This document shows, one piece after another, positions 45,742-55,447 of a stretch of DNA of 58,184 bases. The stretch is taken from assembly GCA_022826685.1 (NCBI GenBank), contig JAJDUL010000041.1:1-58184 (forward strand), given 5' to 3'. The position numbers were made by a program, and so were the translations under genes. The stretch comes from Gemmatimonadota bacterium (GTDB taxonomy: Bacteria; Gemmatimonadota; Gemmatimonadetes; Palauibacterales; Palauibacteraceae). Position 1 is the first letter of the stretch; each line of letters begins with the position of its first letter. The notes under the pieces were generated by a model. The model searched no databases and was not told where the DNA came from. It saw only the letters and a program-made list of their open reading frames with translations.

Positions 45742-46751
45742 CGCCCGCCCTCGAAATGATCGAATCCCGCGGGAAGCACCGCGTTCAACCGCCCGCTCAC
45801 GGTCAGCCCTTCCCCTTCGCGCGCCCTCCCGACCCGTGTGAGCGGGAGATCGAAGGCGACGGCGAAGGCCCGCTCCGTCCCCTTCATGGCGCCGGCCGGT
45901 ACGGCGAAGAGCAGTTCGTAATCCTCACCGCCGGCAAGGAGGAGGTGTTCCGCCGCCGGCGTCTGACGAAATCCGTCGAGGGCGGGGGCGGCCGGGAGGC
46001 GATCCGCCTCGATTTCCAGAGCGACTCCGGAAGCCGCCGCGAGGTGGCGCGCATCCCGCATCACGCCGTCCGAAAGATCGATCGCCGCGTGGATCCGGAC
46101 CCGGTCCCGCAGCCACAGCGCTTCCTCGATCCTGGGGCGCGGGCGGTCGAAGTCTCGACGGGCCCGTGGGTCCGGCTCCAGCCCCCGCTCCAGATCGCGC
46201 AGGGCAGCCGCGGCCGCCCCGAGTTCGCCGGTCACCCACAACTCGTCGCCCGGGCGGACGCCGCGCCGCGTCGCCGGTGCCGCCGCGCAGCCGAGGACGG
46301 TGACGTCGAGAAAGGCGGGACCCGGCGACGCGACGAGGTCGCCGCCGAGAACCTCCGCGCCGACCCGCCCGGCGATCTCTCCCACGCCCCGTCCGAGCGC
46401 CGCGGCGATCTCGACGTCCAGTTCGGGGGGCAGCGCCGCCGCCACGACGAGGCCGACGGGGGTCGCGGCCATGGCCGCGAGATCACTCAGCGCCGACGCA
46501 GCCGCACGGTACCCGATCGTCTCCCACGTCATCCATTCGCGGCGAAAGTGGATCCCCTCCACGCTCGCGTCGCAGCTCACCACGACCTGCGTATCGTCCG
46601 GAGGACGGAAGGCCGCGGCGTCATCCCCCACCGGCAACGTGATGGTGACGGCCGGGTCCCCGCGGGGGGCGTGCGCGCCCGCTCCGTCCAGGAAGGCCTG
46701 AATGCGCGCGGTTTCGGGCCCCTCCGCGAGCGCCGGACCGGTGACGTTCAT
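45738..46751 (-). CDS. thiL: thiamine-phosphate kinase
   Basis: ThiL phosphorylates thiamin phosphate to the active diphosphate. The 337-residue PurM-like ATPase has GDDAAAFRPPDD near residues 42-53 and CDASVEGIHFRREWMT. AASALSDLAAMAA and the Gly-rich VGAEVLGGDLVASPG follow, then HAAIDLSDGVMRDARHLA and LLLAGGEDYELLFAVP. The ATG overlaps the nnrDE stop (ATGA), and its stop overlaps plsC. Confidence 0.95.
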   Translation of the reverse strand: MNVTGPALAEGPETARIQAFLDGAGAHAPRGDPAVTITLPVGDDAAAFRPPDDTQVVVSCDASVEGIHFRREWMTWETIGYRAAASALSDLAAMAATPVGLVVAAALPPELDVEIAAALGRGVGEIAGRVGAEVLGGDLVASPGPAFLDVTVLGCAAAPATRRGVRPGDELWVTGELGAAAAALRDLERGLEPDPRARRDFDRPRPRIEEALWLRDRVRIHAAIDLSDGVMRDARHLAAASGVALEIEADRLPAAPALDGFRQTPAAEHLLLAGGEDYELLFAVPAGAMKGTERAFAVAFDLPLTRVGRAREGEGLTVSGRLNAVLPAGFDHFEGGR

Positions 46752-48298
46752 CCGACCTGGTTCCCGGTCGCGGCCCCGGGCAACGCGGGGAGGGCAAGGT
46801 TGACGCCCGGCCAGGCTCCGGATCGCAATCTTCCCAGCGCCCGCCGCGCCTCCGGCAGCGCATCCGGCACGTCCGCCGCGGATCCGCCAATCTCGTCCAC
46901 GCCGCGCAGAATGGCGAGCGCCGTGAGCGTCAGGGCGGCGGACGCCGCGTCGGCGGGGCCGAGGCCGGACGCGAGGCAGGCGCCACAGACGCCGGTCAGC
47001 ACGTCCCCCATACCCCCGCTCGCGAACGCCGGACTCACAAGCGTCGTCGCGCGCAGTTCACCCCCGGGCCGCGCCACCCAGGTCGGTGCGCCCTTGAGCA
47101 GCACGGTCGCCTGCGTCGCGTCGGCCAGCCGCCGGGCCGCGGCCGGGGCATCCCCGCGCACTTCGCCGACGGAGGTTCCGAGCAGCCGGGCCATCTCGCC
47201 GGGATGCGGCGTCAGGAGGACGGATCGCCGCGGAGCCGGCGGACCGAACGGCGCCCCTCCCTCCGCCGCCTTCGCCGAGAGCACGTTCAGGGCGTCCGCG
47301 TCGATGACCAGCGGGACGGACCCGACCTCCAGTACGCGCTGCATCAACGCTGTTCGCTCCGGCCCCGTTCCCAGACCCGGTCCGACCGCGACCGCGCCGG
47401 CCCAGCTCAGCGCCGACCGCACCGCTTCGGACGTGGACCAGTCCACGAATACGGCCTCCGGCACGCTGGTCTGCACGACCTCCCGGTTCTCCGGGGCGCT
47501 CACGACGCGCACGATGCCGGCCCCCGCCCGGATCGCCGCGCGCGCCGCAAGCACCACGGCCCCGGCCATGCCCCGCTCCCCGCCGACGATCGCGAGATAG
47601 CCCGCGTCGCCCTTGTGGCCATCTGCGGGCCGCACCCCGAGCAAGCCGGCCACCCACGCCGCCGTCACCGCCCGCGCCGACGGCGGCGCAGCCGGTGGCG
47701 GAAAGCCGATTTCAACGGAGACAAGGTCGCCGATGCGTTCGCGAGCCGGGAACTTCAGAAGGCCCATTTTCGGCCAGCCGAAGGTGATGGTCAGGTCGGC
47801 CCGAATCGCGGCACCCGGCACGCGGCCCGTCGTAAAGTTCACGCCGCTGGGACCATCCGCGGAGACCACGGCGACCCGGGCGGCGTTCACGCGCCCGATC
47901 ATCCTCGCCTGGGGCGGACGCGGCGCCGACGTCAGGCCCGTCCCCAGGATGCCGTCGATGACGATGTCCGCCGCTGCAAGTTCCCGATCCAGCGCTTCCG
48001 ACGGCTCGAGCGTCAGTTCCCAGCCCGCGAGGACGTCCGGATCCGGAGCGCGGCTTCCGCACTGGACGAACCCGACGGTTCGCCCCCAGGCGGAAAGGGT
48101 CCGTCCGGCCACGAGGGCGTCCGCGCCGTTGTGGCCGCTTCCCGCAAGCACCGCGACGCGACCGGCCGGGAACCGTTCGTGCACGTGCCGCGCCAGGGCG
48201 CGTCCGGCGTTTTCGATCAGCGCGCGTTCGGGTATCGCCCCCGATTCGACGGCGACGCGATCGATCTCCGCCATCTCGGCCGCGGTGGGTAGCCACAC
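46748..48298 (-). CDS. nnr: bifunctional NAD(P)H-hydrate epimerase/dehydratase
   Basis: Nnr repairs hydrated NAD(P)H: the N-terminal YjeF_N domain epimerises R/S forms and the C-terminal carbohydrate-kinase-like domain dehydrates the S form with ADP or ATP. The 516 residues show AEMAEIDRVAVESGAIP, AGSGHNGADALVAGRTL, DGILGTGLTS and DGPSGVNFTTG (domain 1). Domain 2 has GDAGYLAIVGGERGMAGAV, GPGLGTGPERT, LLTPHPGEMARLLG and FASGGMGDVLTGVCG. The start is GTG at 48298, where homology begins (MWLPTAAEM), but it abuts GGGAGG with no spacer. No other start lies downstream of the previous stop 97 bases away. Confidence 0.94.
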   Translation of the reverse strand: MWLPTAAEMAEIDRVAVESGAIPERALIENAGRALARHVHERFPAGRVAVLAGSGHNGADALVAGRTLSAWGRTVGFVQCGSRAPDPDVLAGWELTLEPSEALDRELAAADIVIDGILGTGLTSAPRPPQARMIGRVNAARVAVVSADGPSGVNFTTGRVPGAAIRADLTITFGWPKMGLLKFPARERIGDLVSVEIGFPPPAAPPSARAVTAAWVAGLLGVRPADGHKGDAGYLAIVGGERGMAGAVVLAARAAIRAGAGIVRVVSAPENREVVQTSVPEAVFVDWSTSEAVRSALSWAGAVAVGPGLGTGPERTALMQRVLEVGSVPLVIDADALNVLSAKAAEGGAPFGPPAPRRSVLLTPHPGEMARLLGTSVGEVRGDAPAAARRLADATQATVLLKGAPTWVARPGGELRATTLVSPAFASGGMGDVLTGVCGACLASGLGPADAASAALTLTALAILRGVDEIGGSAADVPDALPEARRALGRLRSGAWPGVNLALPALPGAATGNQVG

Positions 48299-48395
48299 CT
48301 CCCGCGCGGCACAGCGCCACCAGTCCGCTGACGAGTAGGCAGGAGCCCGGCTGGCGGGACTCCGCGCGGTATCGACGGAGTCTCCGCCGGAGAGG

Positions 48396-48593
48396 TTACT
48401 TGTAGGACTGCTGGACGTTGCGTCCGAAGCTGATCTCACCGTTGTCGATCCGGATGTTGAACCCGCAGTCGGGGTTCGAGCAGACCCATGCCTTGTACCG
48501 GATCGGCGCCCCGTCGCGTCCGTAGTCCGAAAGCGGGAGCAGGACCCCCTTCGTGCAACTCAAGCACTCCGTGAACGGCCCCGAATCGGCCAC
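48396..48593 (-). CDS. small zinc-ribbon-like protein
   Basis: The 65-residue product has two Cys pairs, CLSCTKG (CxxC) and CSNPDCGF (CxxxxC), consistent with a zinc ribbon. They flank VLLPLSDYGRDGAPIRYKAW. The GTG at 48593 is preceded by GGGGAGGGGGTGA. A longer frame reaching 48653 starts inside the next gene and lacks support. It may be a nucleic-acid or protein-interaction module; function is unknown. It sits between the Minf_1886 family gene and nnrDE. Confidence 0.7.
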   Translation of the reverse strand: MADSGPFTECLSCTKGVLLPLSDYGRDGAPIRYKAWVCSNPDCGFNIRIDNGEISFGRNVQQSYK

Positions 48594-48624
48594 GCGCTCA
48601 CCCCCTCCCCTTCCAGTTCCTCCC

Positions 48625-48987
48625 CTACGCGCTCCAGGGGTAGCTGTCCTCAAAAGCTTCGTCGAAGCTGAAGAGCCCCTCGAAGTCCTCTCGCGAATCG
48701 TCGGGTTGTTTGATCAGCACTCCACATTCAACCAGCGCGAAGACGATCTCGCCGATGTCCGTCGTGCCGTGCACACCCCAATGTTCGAGTACGGTCCGCG
48801 CCAGAGGGCCGAACCGCTCCAGCGCGAGTTCCCGGACCGCGTCTGCGACCTCGGCGCCGCTGATGTGACGAGGCAGTTCGAGGCTGGACAGCCGGCGCTG
48901 GAGGGCGGAGAGCAGAAACAGGTATGCGGCTTCCGTATACCTGGGGTTGCCCTTCCTGATGCCCGTCAGAACCCCCGCTGTGTCCAC
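48625..48987 (-). CDS. Minf_1886 family protein, function unknown
   Basis: This 120-residue protein resembles the Minf_1886 (Planctomycetes/Verrucomicrobia-type) uncharacterised family. Visible features are RYTEAAYLFLLSALQRRL (N-terminal helix), RHISGAEVADAVRELALERFG, ARTVLEHWGVHGTTDIGEIVF and an acidic tail ending YPWSA. No catalytic residues are evident. The start is GTG at 48987 with GAGGTGAG upstream, and a promoter lies at 49060-49087. It heads the unit that continues with the zinc ribbon, nnrDE, thiL and plsC. Confidence 0.78.
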   Translation of the reverse strand: MDTAGVLTGIRKGNPRYTEAAYLFLLSALQRRLSSLELPRHISGAEVADAVRELALERFGPLARTVLEHWGVHGTTDIGEIVFALVECGVLIKQPDDSREDFEGLFSFDEAFEDSYPWSA

Positions 48988-49059
48988 CTTTTCTCACCTC
49001 GTCCCGGGCCCCTTTTTCCGGCCTTGGCGTGCACTGCCCACAAGGACATGAAGGGCAAA

Positions 49060-49087
49060 GTTAGACAGGGGAAAAAGTTGGCGTCAA
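49060..49087 (-). promoter_or_regulatory. promoter for the Minf_1886-nnrDE-thiL-plsC unit
   Basis: Minus strand: TTGACG (5 of 6), 16-base spacer, TCTAAC (4 of 6). It lies between the glyA stop and the Minf_1886 gene. Confidence 0.55.
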
Positions 49088-49116
49088 GCTACGCTCTCGC
49101 CGCGAACGCCGTCGTT

Positions 49117-50394
49117 CTACGGATAAAGCGGGTAATCCGCGCACAACGCCCGGACCTCGGAGTCCACCGCCGAGAGCGTCCCATCATCGCCTTCGGAGCG
49201 CAGCGCACGGTGCATGAGGTCGGCGATTCTCTCCATTTCGTTCTCGCCCATGGAGCGGGTCGACACCGCCGCCGTCCCGATCCTGATGCCGGAGGCCACG
49301 AAGGGCGAACGGGTCTCGAACGGCACGGTGTTCTTGTTGACGGTGATGCCCGCCCGACCCAGGAGAGCCTCCGCATCCCTGCCGGTGAGATCCGTCGTCC
49401 GGAGGTCCACGAGGAGGAGGTGCGTATCCGTCCCTCCCGCCACGAGGTCGTAGCCGTGTTCGGCGAGCCGCCGTCCCAGAGCGCGGGCGTTGCGCACGAC
49501 GAGGTCCGAGTATTCGCCGAACTCGGGGCGCAGTGCCTCCCCGAGTGCGACCGCCTTTGCGGCGATCACATGCATCAGGGGACCGCCCTGGAGTCCGGGG
49601 AACACGGCCTTGTCGACCGCCTTCGCGTGCTCCTCGCGGCACAGGATGAGCCCGCCCCGCGGCCCGCGCAGCGTCTTGTGCGTCGTCGTCGTCACGACAT
49701 CCGCGTGCGGCACCGGGGATGGATGGTGTCCCGTCGCCACGAGACCCGCGATGTGCGCCATGTCCACGAGGACGGCGGCGCCGCATTCCTCGGCGATCTC
49801 CGCGAAACGGCCGAAATCGATGCGTCGCGGGTAGGCGCTGGCGCCCGCGATGATGACGGAGGGACGCACCTCCAGCGCGGTCGCCCGGAGGGCGTCGTAG
49901 TCGATCGTCCGGTCCGAGGCTCGCACTCCATAGGGGACGACGCGGTACCAGAGACCCGAGAAGTTCACGTGCGAACCGTGCGTCAGGTGCCCGCCGTGCG
50001 AGAGATCCATCCCGAGGAGCGTCGCCCCGGGTTCGGTGAGCGCCTGAAGCGCGGTCATGTTCGCTCCGGAGCCGCTGTGCGTCTGGACGTTGCTGTGGTC
50101 CGCCCCGAACAGCCGGTGCGCGCGCTCACGGGCAAGATTCTCGACCTCGTCCACGAACTCGCAGCCGCCGTAGTAACGGCGCCCGGGATAGCCCTCCGCG
50201 TACTTGTTCGTCATCACGGAGCCGGTCGCCTCGAGCACTCCCCGCGACACGAAGTTCTCGCTCGCGATCAACTCGAGACCCGTGCGCTGTCTCTCGAGCT
50301 CCCGGTCAATCGAGGCCGCCACCGCGGGATCCGTCTCGCGGAGCGGGCGTGGGTCCAAGGCGCCGATGGCTCTGCGTTCGGCCGTCGCACTCAC
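49117..50394 (-). CDS. glyA: serine hydroxymethyltransferase
   Basis: GlyA interconverts serine and glycine with tetrahydrofolate and is the main one-carbon source. The 425-residue PLP enzyme has [60 protein letters not shown] and the PLP Lys in [29 protein letters not shown] lies near the C-terminus. The start is GTG overlapping the acyl-CoA dehydrogenase stop (GTGA). It is the last gene of the run that starts with rex. Confidence 0.97.
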   Translation of the reverse strand: MSATAERRAIGALDPRPLRETDPAVAASIDRELERQRTGLELIASENFVSRGVLEATGSVMTNKYAEGYPGRRYYGGCEFVDEVENLARERAHRLFGADHSNVQTHSGSGANMTALQALTEPGATLLGMDLSHGGHLTHGSHVNFSGLWYRVVPYGVRASDRTIDYDALRATALEVRPSVIIAGASAYPRRIDFGRFAEIAEECGAAVLVDMAHIAGLVATGHHPSPVPHADVVTTTTHKTLRGPRGGLILCREEHAKAVDKAVFPGLQGGPLMHVIAAKAVALGEALRPEFGEYSDLVVRNARALGRRLAEHGYDLVAGGTDTHLLLVDLRTTDLTGRDAEALLGRAGITVNKNTVPFETRSPFVASGIRIGTAAVSTRSMGENEMERIADLMHRALRSEGDDGTLSAVDSEVRALCADYPLYP

Positions 50395-51584
50395 ACGTAT
50401 CCCCTCTCTCTGTAGAGTTGCCGCGCGATCAGGCTGCGGTGCATTTCGTTGGCTCCCTCGTAGATCTCGGTGACCTTCGCGTCCCGGAAGAGACGTTCGA
50501 CGGGGTATTCCCGCGAGTATCCATAGCCCCCGAACACCTGCACGGCTTCGCGGGCGTTCGTCATCGCGGTCTCGCTCGCGAACAACTTGGCCACGCTGGA
50601 GAGGCGGCGCGCCCGCGGGTCGCCCAATGTGTGCGCGGCGGCCGCACGCTCGAGGAGTCCCCGGGCGGCCTCGAGCCGGGTCACCATGTCGCCGAGCTTG
50701 AATTCCATCCCCTGAAAGTCGCGAAGTGAACTCCCGAACTGGCGTCGAGTCTCCGCGTATTCGAACGCCGCGTCCACCGCAGCCGAGGCGATCCCGAGCG
50801 CCTGCGCCGCGATCCCGAGCCGGCCCGCCTCGAGGCCTTCGAGCGCGTAGCTGAAGCCCCGGTTCACCTCTCCGACCATAAGTTCTTGCGGTAAAAAGAC
50901 ATCCTTCAGAGACAAAGCAACCGTCTCCGAACCTCGCTGTCCCATCTTTTTCTCTTTCCTGCCGACCGACAATCCGTCCGTCCCGGCCGGCAGGAGAAAG
51001 GCGCTGATGCCCCGCGATCCACGCCGGTCATCCGCCGTGTCCGTCCTGGCGAAAATCAACACGACATCGGCGGACGCGCCGTTCGTCACCCACATCTTCT
51101 CCCCGTTGAGAATCCAGCCGCCGTCCGCGGGTGTGGCCTGCGTCCGAAGCGCCGCGGCATCCGTTCCGGAATCGGCTTCGGAGAGGGAGAAGGCGCCGAG
51201 CAGCTCTCCACTGGCCATCCTGGGGAGCCACTCCTCTCGCTGTGCCTCGCTTCCCCGGCGCAGGAGAATCGCGGCGGCGAGCGAATTGTGAATGCTGACG
51301 GAGACCGCGACCCCGGCATCGCCCCACGCGAGTTCCTCCAGCACGTAGAGGTACGTGACGAGATCGAGCCCGAGGCCGTCGTACCGCTCCGGCACCCGCA
51401 TGGCGAGGAAGCCGAGCTCGCCCAGTTCCCGGTGGATCGCGGCATCGAAGCGGTCCTCGTTCGCGTCCCGGGCTTCCGCCGTGGGCTGCAAGCGCTCTTC
51501 GGCGAACTGGCGGGCGAGCGTGAGAATCTGCTCCGCCTCGGAGGAGAGTTCGAGGGCAGACCAGGAGCGGCGGCCGGTCATCAT
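50391..51584 (-). CDS. acyl-CoA dehydrogenase (short-chain type likely)
   Basis: The 397-residue flavoprotein removes two hydrogens from acyl-CoA and passes electrons to ETF. The N-terminal helical domain is followed by [20 protein letters not shown] and [18 protein letters not shown] (FAD and substrate contacts). [34 protein letters not shown] and [20 protein letters not shown] follow, with the catalytic Glu in [11 protein letters not shown]. The last motif is typical of short/branched-chain enzymes; butyryl-CoA activity would fit the neighbouring genes but is inference. Two adjacent ATGs (51584 and 51581) are possible starts; the stop of the hbd-like gene lies within them. Bases 50875-50975 use AT-rich codons unlike the rest. 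Confidence 0.93.
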   Translation of the reverse strand: MMTGRRSWSALELSSEAEQILTLARQFAEERLQPTAEARDANEDRFDAAIHRELGELGFLAMRVPERYDGLGLDLVTYLYVLEELAWGDAGVAVSVSIHNSLAAAILLRRGSEAQREEWLPRMASGELLGAFSLSEADSGTDAAALRTQATPADGGWILNGEKMWVTNGASADVVLIFARTDTADDRRGSRGISAFLLPAGTDGLSVGRKEKKMGQRGSETVALSLKDVFLPQELMVGEVNRGFSYALEGLEAGRLGIAAQALGIASAAVDAAFEYAETRRQFGSSLRDFQGMEFKLGDMVTRLEAARGLLERAAAAHTLGDPRARRLSSVAKLFASETAMTNAREAVQVFGGYGYSREYPVERLFRDAKVTEIYEGANEMHRSLIARQLYRERGYV

Positions 51585-52447
51585 GCCGCGGGGTAGTCGT
51601 AGAAGCCACGACCGGACTTCCGGCCCAGCCGTCCGGCGGCGACGTACTTCGCGAGCAGCGGACAGGGACGGTACTTGGAGTCGCCGAGTTCCGCGTGCAG
51701 GACGCGCATGATCGCGAGGCACGTGTCCAGTCCGATGAGGTCGGCGAGCGCAAGCGGTCCCATGGGGTGGTTCATGCCGAGCTTCATCACGGTGTCCACC
51801 GCCTCGGCCTCCGCCACGCCCTCCATGAGACAATACACGGCTTCGTTGATCATCGGCATCAGGATCCGGTTGGCGATGAAGCCGGGATAGTCGTTCGCCA
51901 GGACCGCCGTCTTCGAGAGCCGCGCGCAGAGGCCGAGTGTCAGGTCGGCCGTGTCGTCGGAGGTCTCGAGCCCCCGAATGACCTCGACGAGACGCATGAC
52001 GGGCACGGGGTTCATGAAGTGCATCCCGATCACGCGCCCCGGGTCGGCGGCGTGCGAGGCGATGAGGGTGATGGAGATCGAACTCGTGTTCGACGCGAGC
52101 AGCGTCTCCGGACTCACGACGGCGGACAACTCCTCGAAGAGCCTGAACTTGAGCGTCGGGTCCTCGCTGGCGGCCTCCACGACGACTTCCGCGTCACCGA
52201 GCGCCCCCAGCGACCGCTCCGTCGTGATCCGGTCGAGCGCCGCCCCGGCCTCTTCGGTGGAGATGAACTCCCGGCGGGCCTGGCGCTCGAGGTTTCGCTC
52301 GATGGAGGCGCGCGCGCGGCCGAGCGCTTCCGGCGCCACGTCCACGAGGCGGACCTCGATGCCGGCGAGCGCGAAGACGTGGGCAATGCCGCTTCCCATC
52401 GTCCCCGCGCCGACGACGCCGACGCGCGACACTTCACCCGCTCGCAT
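51581..52447 (-). CDS. 3-hydroxybutyryl-CoA dehydrogenase
   Basis: This 288-residue enzyme interconverts 3-hydroxyacyl-CoA and 3-oxoacyl-CoA with NAD(H). The N-terminal Rossmann motif is [20 protein letters not shown], followed by [27 protein letters not shown] and [15 protein letters not shown] (catalytic His). [19 protein letters not shown] and [14 protein letters not shown] follow. The hydratase part of bifunctional FadB is absent. The start is ATG at 52447 with GGGAG upstream, overlapping the CPBP gene by 14 bases; an ATG at 52468 is less likely. Confidence 0.95.
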   Translation of the reverse strand: MRAGEVSRVGVVGAGTMGSGIAHVFALAGIEVRLVDVAPEALGRARASIERNLERQARREFISTEEAGAALDRITTERSLGALGDAEVVVEAASEDPTLKFRLFEELSAVVSPETLLASNTSSISITLIASHAADPGRVIGMHFMNPVPVMRLVEVIRGLETSDDTADLTLGLCARLSKTAVLANDYPGFIANRILMPMINEAVYCLMEGVAEAEAVDTVMKLGMNHPMGPLALADLIGLDTCLAIMRVLHAELGDSKYRPCPLLAKYVAAGRLGRKSGRGFYDYPAA

Positions 52448-53339
52448 CGAGACTCCCACCATTGTCATCGGGGCTTCCCGTCGTCGTCGACAACCGGGAA
52501 CCGGATCGGCTTCGCGACCCCGCGACCCGCCACAGCCACGCGGTCCCGAGTACCGTCACGAAGGTGATCATCAGCGCCCCCTCCGGCCCGAACGCACCGC
52601 CCGTCCACAGTACCGGGCCCGTGACGGCGGCTTCGAGGCCGGAGACCGACACGTCGAGCCCGCTCACGGGCAGACCACTCGCCGCCATCACCCAGTTCCA
52701 GCCGAAGTGGAGCCCCGTGACGAACCACAGGCTGCCCGAACGCCAGTACGCCACGCCGAGCAACACGCCGGCAAGCGTCAGGTTGACGAGCGCGAGCGGT
52801 GTCACCCCCGGGTTGGCGCCGTGCACGAGGCCGAACGCCACCGAGGTCGCGGCCACGGCGGGAACGGGCCCGAACCGGAGGTGGAGGACGCGGAACGGAT
52901 ACCCGCGAAAAAGGAGTTCCTCCGTGAACGCCGCCACCAGCAGGAGGGCCGAGATGTTCAATCCCTCGAGGATCGGTGCGGCTGACACGGTCCACGAGAC
53001 CCAGCCCGGTGCGATCAGGGCGAGAATGGCGGCGCCGATGATCGCTAGGCCCGCCAGCACGCCGGAACCGAGTTCCAGGAGGCCCGGTGGTCCGGGCCTC
53101 AACCCGAGCGCGGACAGTGGACGCCTGTCGATGCCGACCGCCAGCAGCCAGGTGGCCGCGCACGCGGCGACGAGCACGGGCGCGACGGTCCGCCAGTCGA
53201 TGGACTCCGCCGCCTCGGCGCCCGGCAGCCCGGCGATGACCGCGGTCGCGAACCCGAACACGAGCCCGAAGGCGATGAAGAGACCGGCGAATGCCGCCAG
53301 CCGCCCGGCCCAGGCCAAGCCTTCGGGCTTCACGTTCAT
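52434..53339 (-). CDS. CPBP-family intramembrane metalloprotease
   Basis: The 301-residue membrane protein has about seven or eight helices and the CPBP (Abi) motifs: EExxxR as [22 protein letters not shown], and HFGWNW. Family members include CAAX-type proteases and putative bacteriocin-immunity proteins. The N-terminal ~120 residues are extra helices. The ATG at 53339 overlaps the thiolase stop (ATGA), and its end overlaps the hbd-like gene. Why a protease sits inside a fatty-acid cluster is unclear; it may be a passenger. Confidence 0.88.
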   Translation of the reverse strand: MNVKPEGLAWAGRLAAFAGLFIAFGLVFGFATAVIAGLPGAEAAESIDWRTVAPVLVAACAATWLLAVGIDRRPLSALGLRPGPPGLLELGSGVLAGLAIIGAAILALIAPGWVSWTVSAAPILEGLNISALLLVAAFTEELLFRGYPFRVLHLRFGPVPAVAATSVAFGLVHGANPGVTPLALVNLTLAGVLLGVAYWRSGSLWFVTGLHFGWNWVMAASGLPVSGLDVSVSGLEAAVTGPVLWTGGAFGPEGALMITFVTVLGTAWLWRVAGSRSRSGSRLSTTTGSPDDNGGSLDASG

Positions 53340-54547
53340 CGCCGCTCCACGCTCAGCGCGACGGCGTTGCCTCCGCCAAGACACAGGGTGGCCATCCCCT
53401 GCTCGACGTCACGGTCCCGCATGGCATGGAGGAGCGTCGTGAGGATCTTCGCGCCCGAAGCCCCGATCGGGTGACCGAGGGCGATCGCCCCGCCGCGGAC
53501 GTTCACGCGACCGAGATCCAGCCCCAGTTCGCGGGCGTCCGCGAGACACTGCACGGCGAACGCCTCGTTCATCTCCACGAGTCCGTAGTCGGCGACCACC
53601 GTCCCATCGAGCGTCATGAGCTTCCGCACGGCGGCGACGGGCGCGAAGAAGAGGTCGCGGGGCGCCATCGCACCCACGGAATAGGCCCGGATCCGCCCGA
53701 GGACCGGAAGGCCGTGCGCCGCGGCGTACGCTTCGGACGTGACGAGCGTGGCAGCCCCCCCGTCGTTGAGGCCGGGCGCGTTTCCGGCCGTGACGCTGGG
53801 CTCGGTGACCTCCGGCGGAGCATCGCCCGCGAAGGCGGGCCTCAGCTTTGCGAGCGCCTCGAGCGACGTGCCGCGACGCGGAGGCTCGTCCGCCTCGACC
53901 GTCACGGTCCCCCGGCGCGTCTCGATGTGGACGGGGACGACTTCCTCGGCGAATTCCCCCCCATCGATCGCGCGGATCGCCTTCTTGTGGCTACCGAGCG
54001 CGAAGGCGTCCTGGTCCTCGCGGCTCACGCCCGCCTTGTGGGCCGTGTACTCGGCGTGGCCACCCATGTGACAAGTACCGAAGGCGCACCACAGACCGTC
54101 GTGTATGAGACCGTCGACGAGCGACCGGTCTCCGAACTTCACTCCCTCCCGGTGTCCCCGGAGGAGATACGGGGCGTTCGACATCGACTCCATTCCGCCG
54201 GCCACGACGACCCGGGCGTCACCCGCCTTTATCGCCTGCGCCGCCAGCATGACGGCTTTCAGGCCGGAACCGCAGACCTTGTTCACGGTCACCGCCGGGA
54301 CCGTCACGGGCACCCCGCCCCGGATCGCCGCCTGGCGGGCGGGCGCCTGTCCGACCCCCGCCTGCACGACGTTCCCCATGATCACATCGTCGATCTCCTC
54401 CGGGTCGACGCCGGACCGGTCGACCGCTGCCGAAATCGCGAGACCGCCGAGATCCGGGGCCGCGAGGGAGGAGAGTCCGCCCATGAAGCGACCCGTGGGG
54501 AGCCGCGCGGCGGAGACGATGACCGGGGTTCTTTCGCTATCGCTCAT
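53336..54547 (-). CDS. acetyl-CoA C-acetyltransferase (thiolase)
   Basis: This 403-residue thiolase interconverts two acetyl-CoA and acetoacetyl-CoA. The nucleophile Cys92 is in [36 protein letters not shown] and [12 protein letters not shown] are conserved thiolase segments. The catalytic His is in [17 protein letters not shown], and the general-base Cys in [12 protein letters not shown]. The sequence fits a biosynthetic (acetoacetyl-CoA) type over a long-chain beta-oxidation type, but motifs alone do not decide direction. The ATG lies 6 bases after the exonuclease stop. It overlaps the CPBP gene. Confidence 0.94.
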   Translation of the reverse strand: MSDSERTPVIVSAARLPTGRFMGGLSSLAAPDLGGLAISAAVDRSGVDPEEIDDVIMGNVVQAGVGQAPARQAAIRGGVPVTVPAVTVNKVCGSGLKAVMLAAQAIKAGDARVVVAGGMESMSNAPYLLRGHREGVKFGDRSLVDGLIHDGLWCAFGTCHMGGHAEYTAHKAGVSREDQDAFALGSHKKAIRAIDGGEFAEEVVPVHIETRRGTVTVEADEPPRRGTSLEALAKLRPAFAGDAPPEVTEPSVTAGNAPGLNDGGAATLVTSEAYAAAHGLPVLGRIRAYSVGAMAPRDLFFAPVAAVRKLMTLDGTVVADYGLVEMNEAFAVQCLADARELGLDLGRVNVRGGAIALGHPIGASGAKILTTLLHAMRDRDVEQGMATLCLGGGNAVALSVERR

Positions 54548-54553
54548 GTTCCA

Positions 54554-55447
54554 TCACTCATGCCGTCGTTCGTGTTTTTCAACCCGTTCGGAAGGCCGAT
54601 CCCGCCGTTTGTCGCGCTCGCGTCGCGGAACCGGCCCGAGAGCTTTTCGGAGCGCAGGCCACGTCGTCCAGCCACGTCGTTCCGCGTCCTCGAGCATGCG
54701 GACGAGGATCCGGGCCGTAGCGACCGCGTCGCCCCGCGCGCGGTGCCGTTCGCGGATCTCGATCCCGTAGTAGTCGGCGACCGAGTCCAGGCCTCGACGC
54801 TCGAGTCCCGGCAGCAGCCGGCGCGCCATGTGAACCGTGCACAGCCGAGGTCCGCGCGGCAGGCCGGCCCCTGCCCGCCGCATCTCGGCCCGCACGAAAC
54901 CCCAATCGTACGCCGCGTTATGTGCAACGAAAACCCGGCCGCGCAGGTGCTCGCGCACCGGATCGCAGATCTGGGAGAAACTCGGTGCCCCGTGCGTCAT
55001 CTCCGTGCGGATGCCGGTGAGGCGCGTGATCCATGGGGGAATCGCCACGCCGGCATCCACGAGCGTCGAATAGCATCCGCCGATGGCGCCACGATCCACG
55101 TCCACGATCGCGATCTCCACGACCCGGCCGTTCCCCCCCGCGACACCGCCGTTGGTCTCGACGTCCACGACCGCGTATCGGAGGTCGCGCAGCCCCCTGG
55201 CCGCCGCCTTGCGGGTCCGCCGGCTTTCCCCGGCCAGCCGCCAGGCGTCGCCGTCCTCCCCGTCGCGGGCGACCTCGGGAATCCCTTCAAGCAACTGTGC
55301 GACGAGCCGCCCGGCCATGGTCGGCGGACACCCGTGCATTCCGAGCACCTCGGCGGCGAGATCCACGGACGAGCGGGGACCATCCTCGAGGCGGCGCAGC
55401 GCCTTGCGCACCAGCACCCCGTCGGGCGCGAAGTGCATGCCCGTCAC
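54554..55447 (-). CDS. DEDDh 3'-5' exonuclease with N-terminal wHTH-like region
   Basis: The 297-residue protein has an N-terminal part of about 75 residues with winged-helix-like character (VRKALRRLEDGPRSSVDLAA), then a DnaQ/PolC-type exonuclease. Exo I is VVDVETNGG, Exo II VFVAHNAAYDWGFVRAEM, and Exo III HRARGDAVATARIL with the DEDDh His. A basic Lys/Arg/Glu tail follows. The GTG at 55447 overlaps the rex stop (GTGA) and has GGGAG at good spacing; an in-frame ATG at 55438 is possible. It could serve as DNA polymerase III epsilon-like proofreader or RNase T-like enzyme. Its place between rex and thiolase is unusual. Confidence 0.82.
   Translation of the reverse strand: MTGMHFAPDGVLVRKALRRLEDGPRSSVDLAAEVLGMHGCPPTMAGRLVAQLLEGIPEVARDGEDGDAWRLAGESRRTRKAAARGLRDLRYAVVDVETNGGVAGGNGRVVEIAIVDVDRGAIGGCYSTLVDAGVAIPPWITRLTGIRTEMTHGAPSFSQICDPVREHLRGRVFVAHNAAYDWGFVRAEMRRAGAGLPRGPRLCTVHMARRLLPGLERRGLDSVADYYGIEIRERHRARGDAVATARILVRMLEDAERRGWTTWPALRKALGPVPRRERDKRRDRPSERVEKHERRHE

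Noticed and set aside
51286-51292. TTGTGAA half-site inside the acyl-CoA dehydrogenase gene
   Set aside because: The second half TTCACAA is absent and it lies in coding sequence, so it is not a Rex operator.
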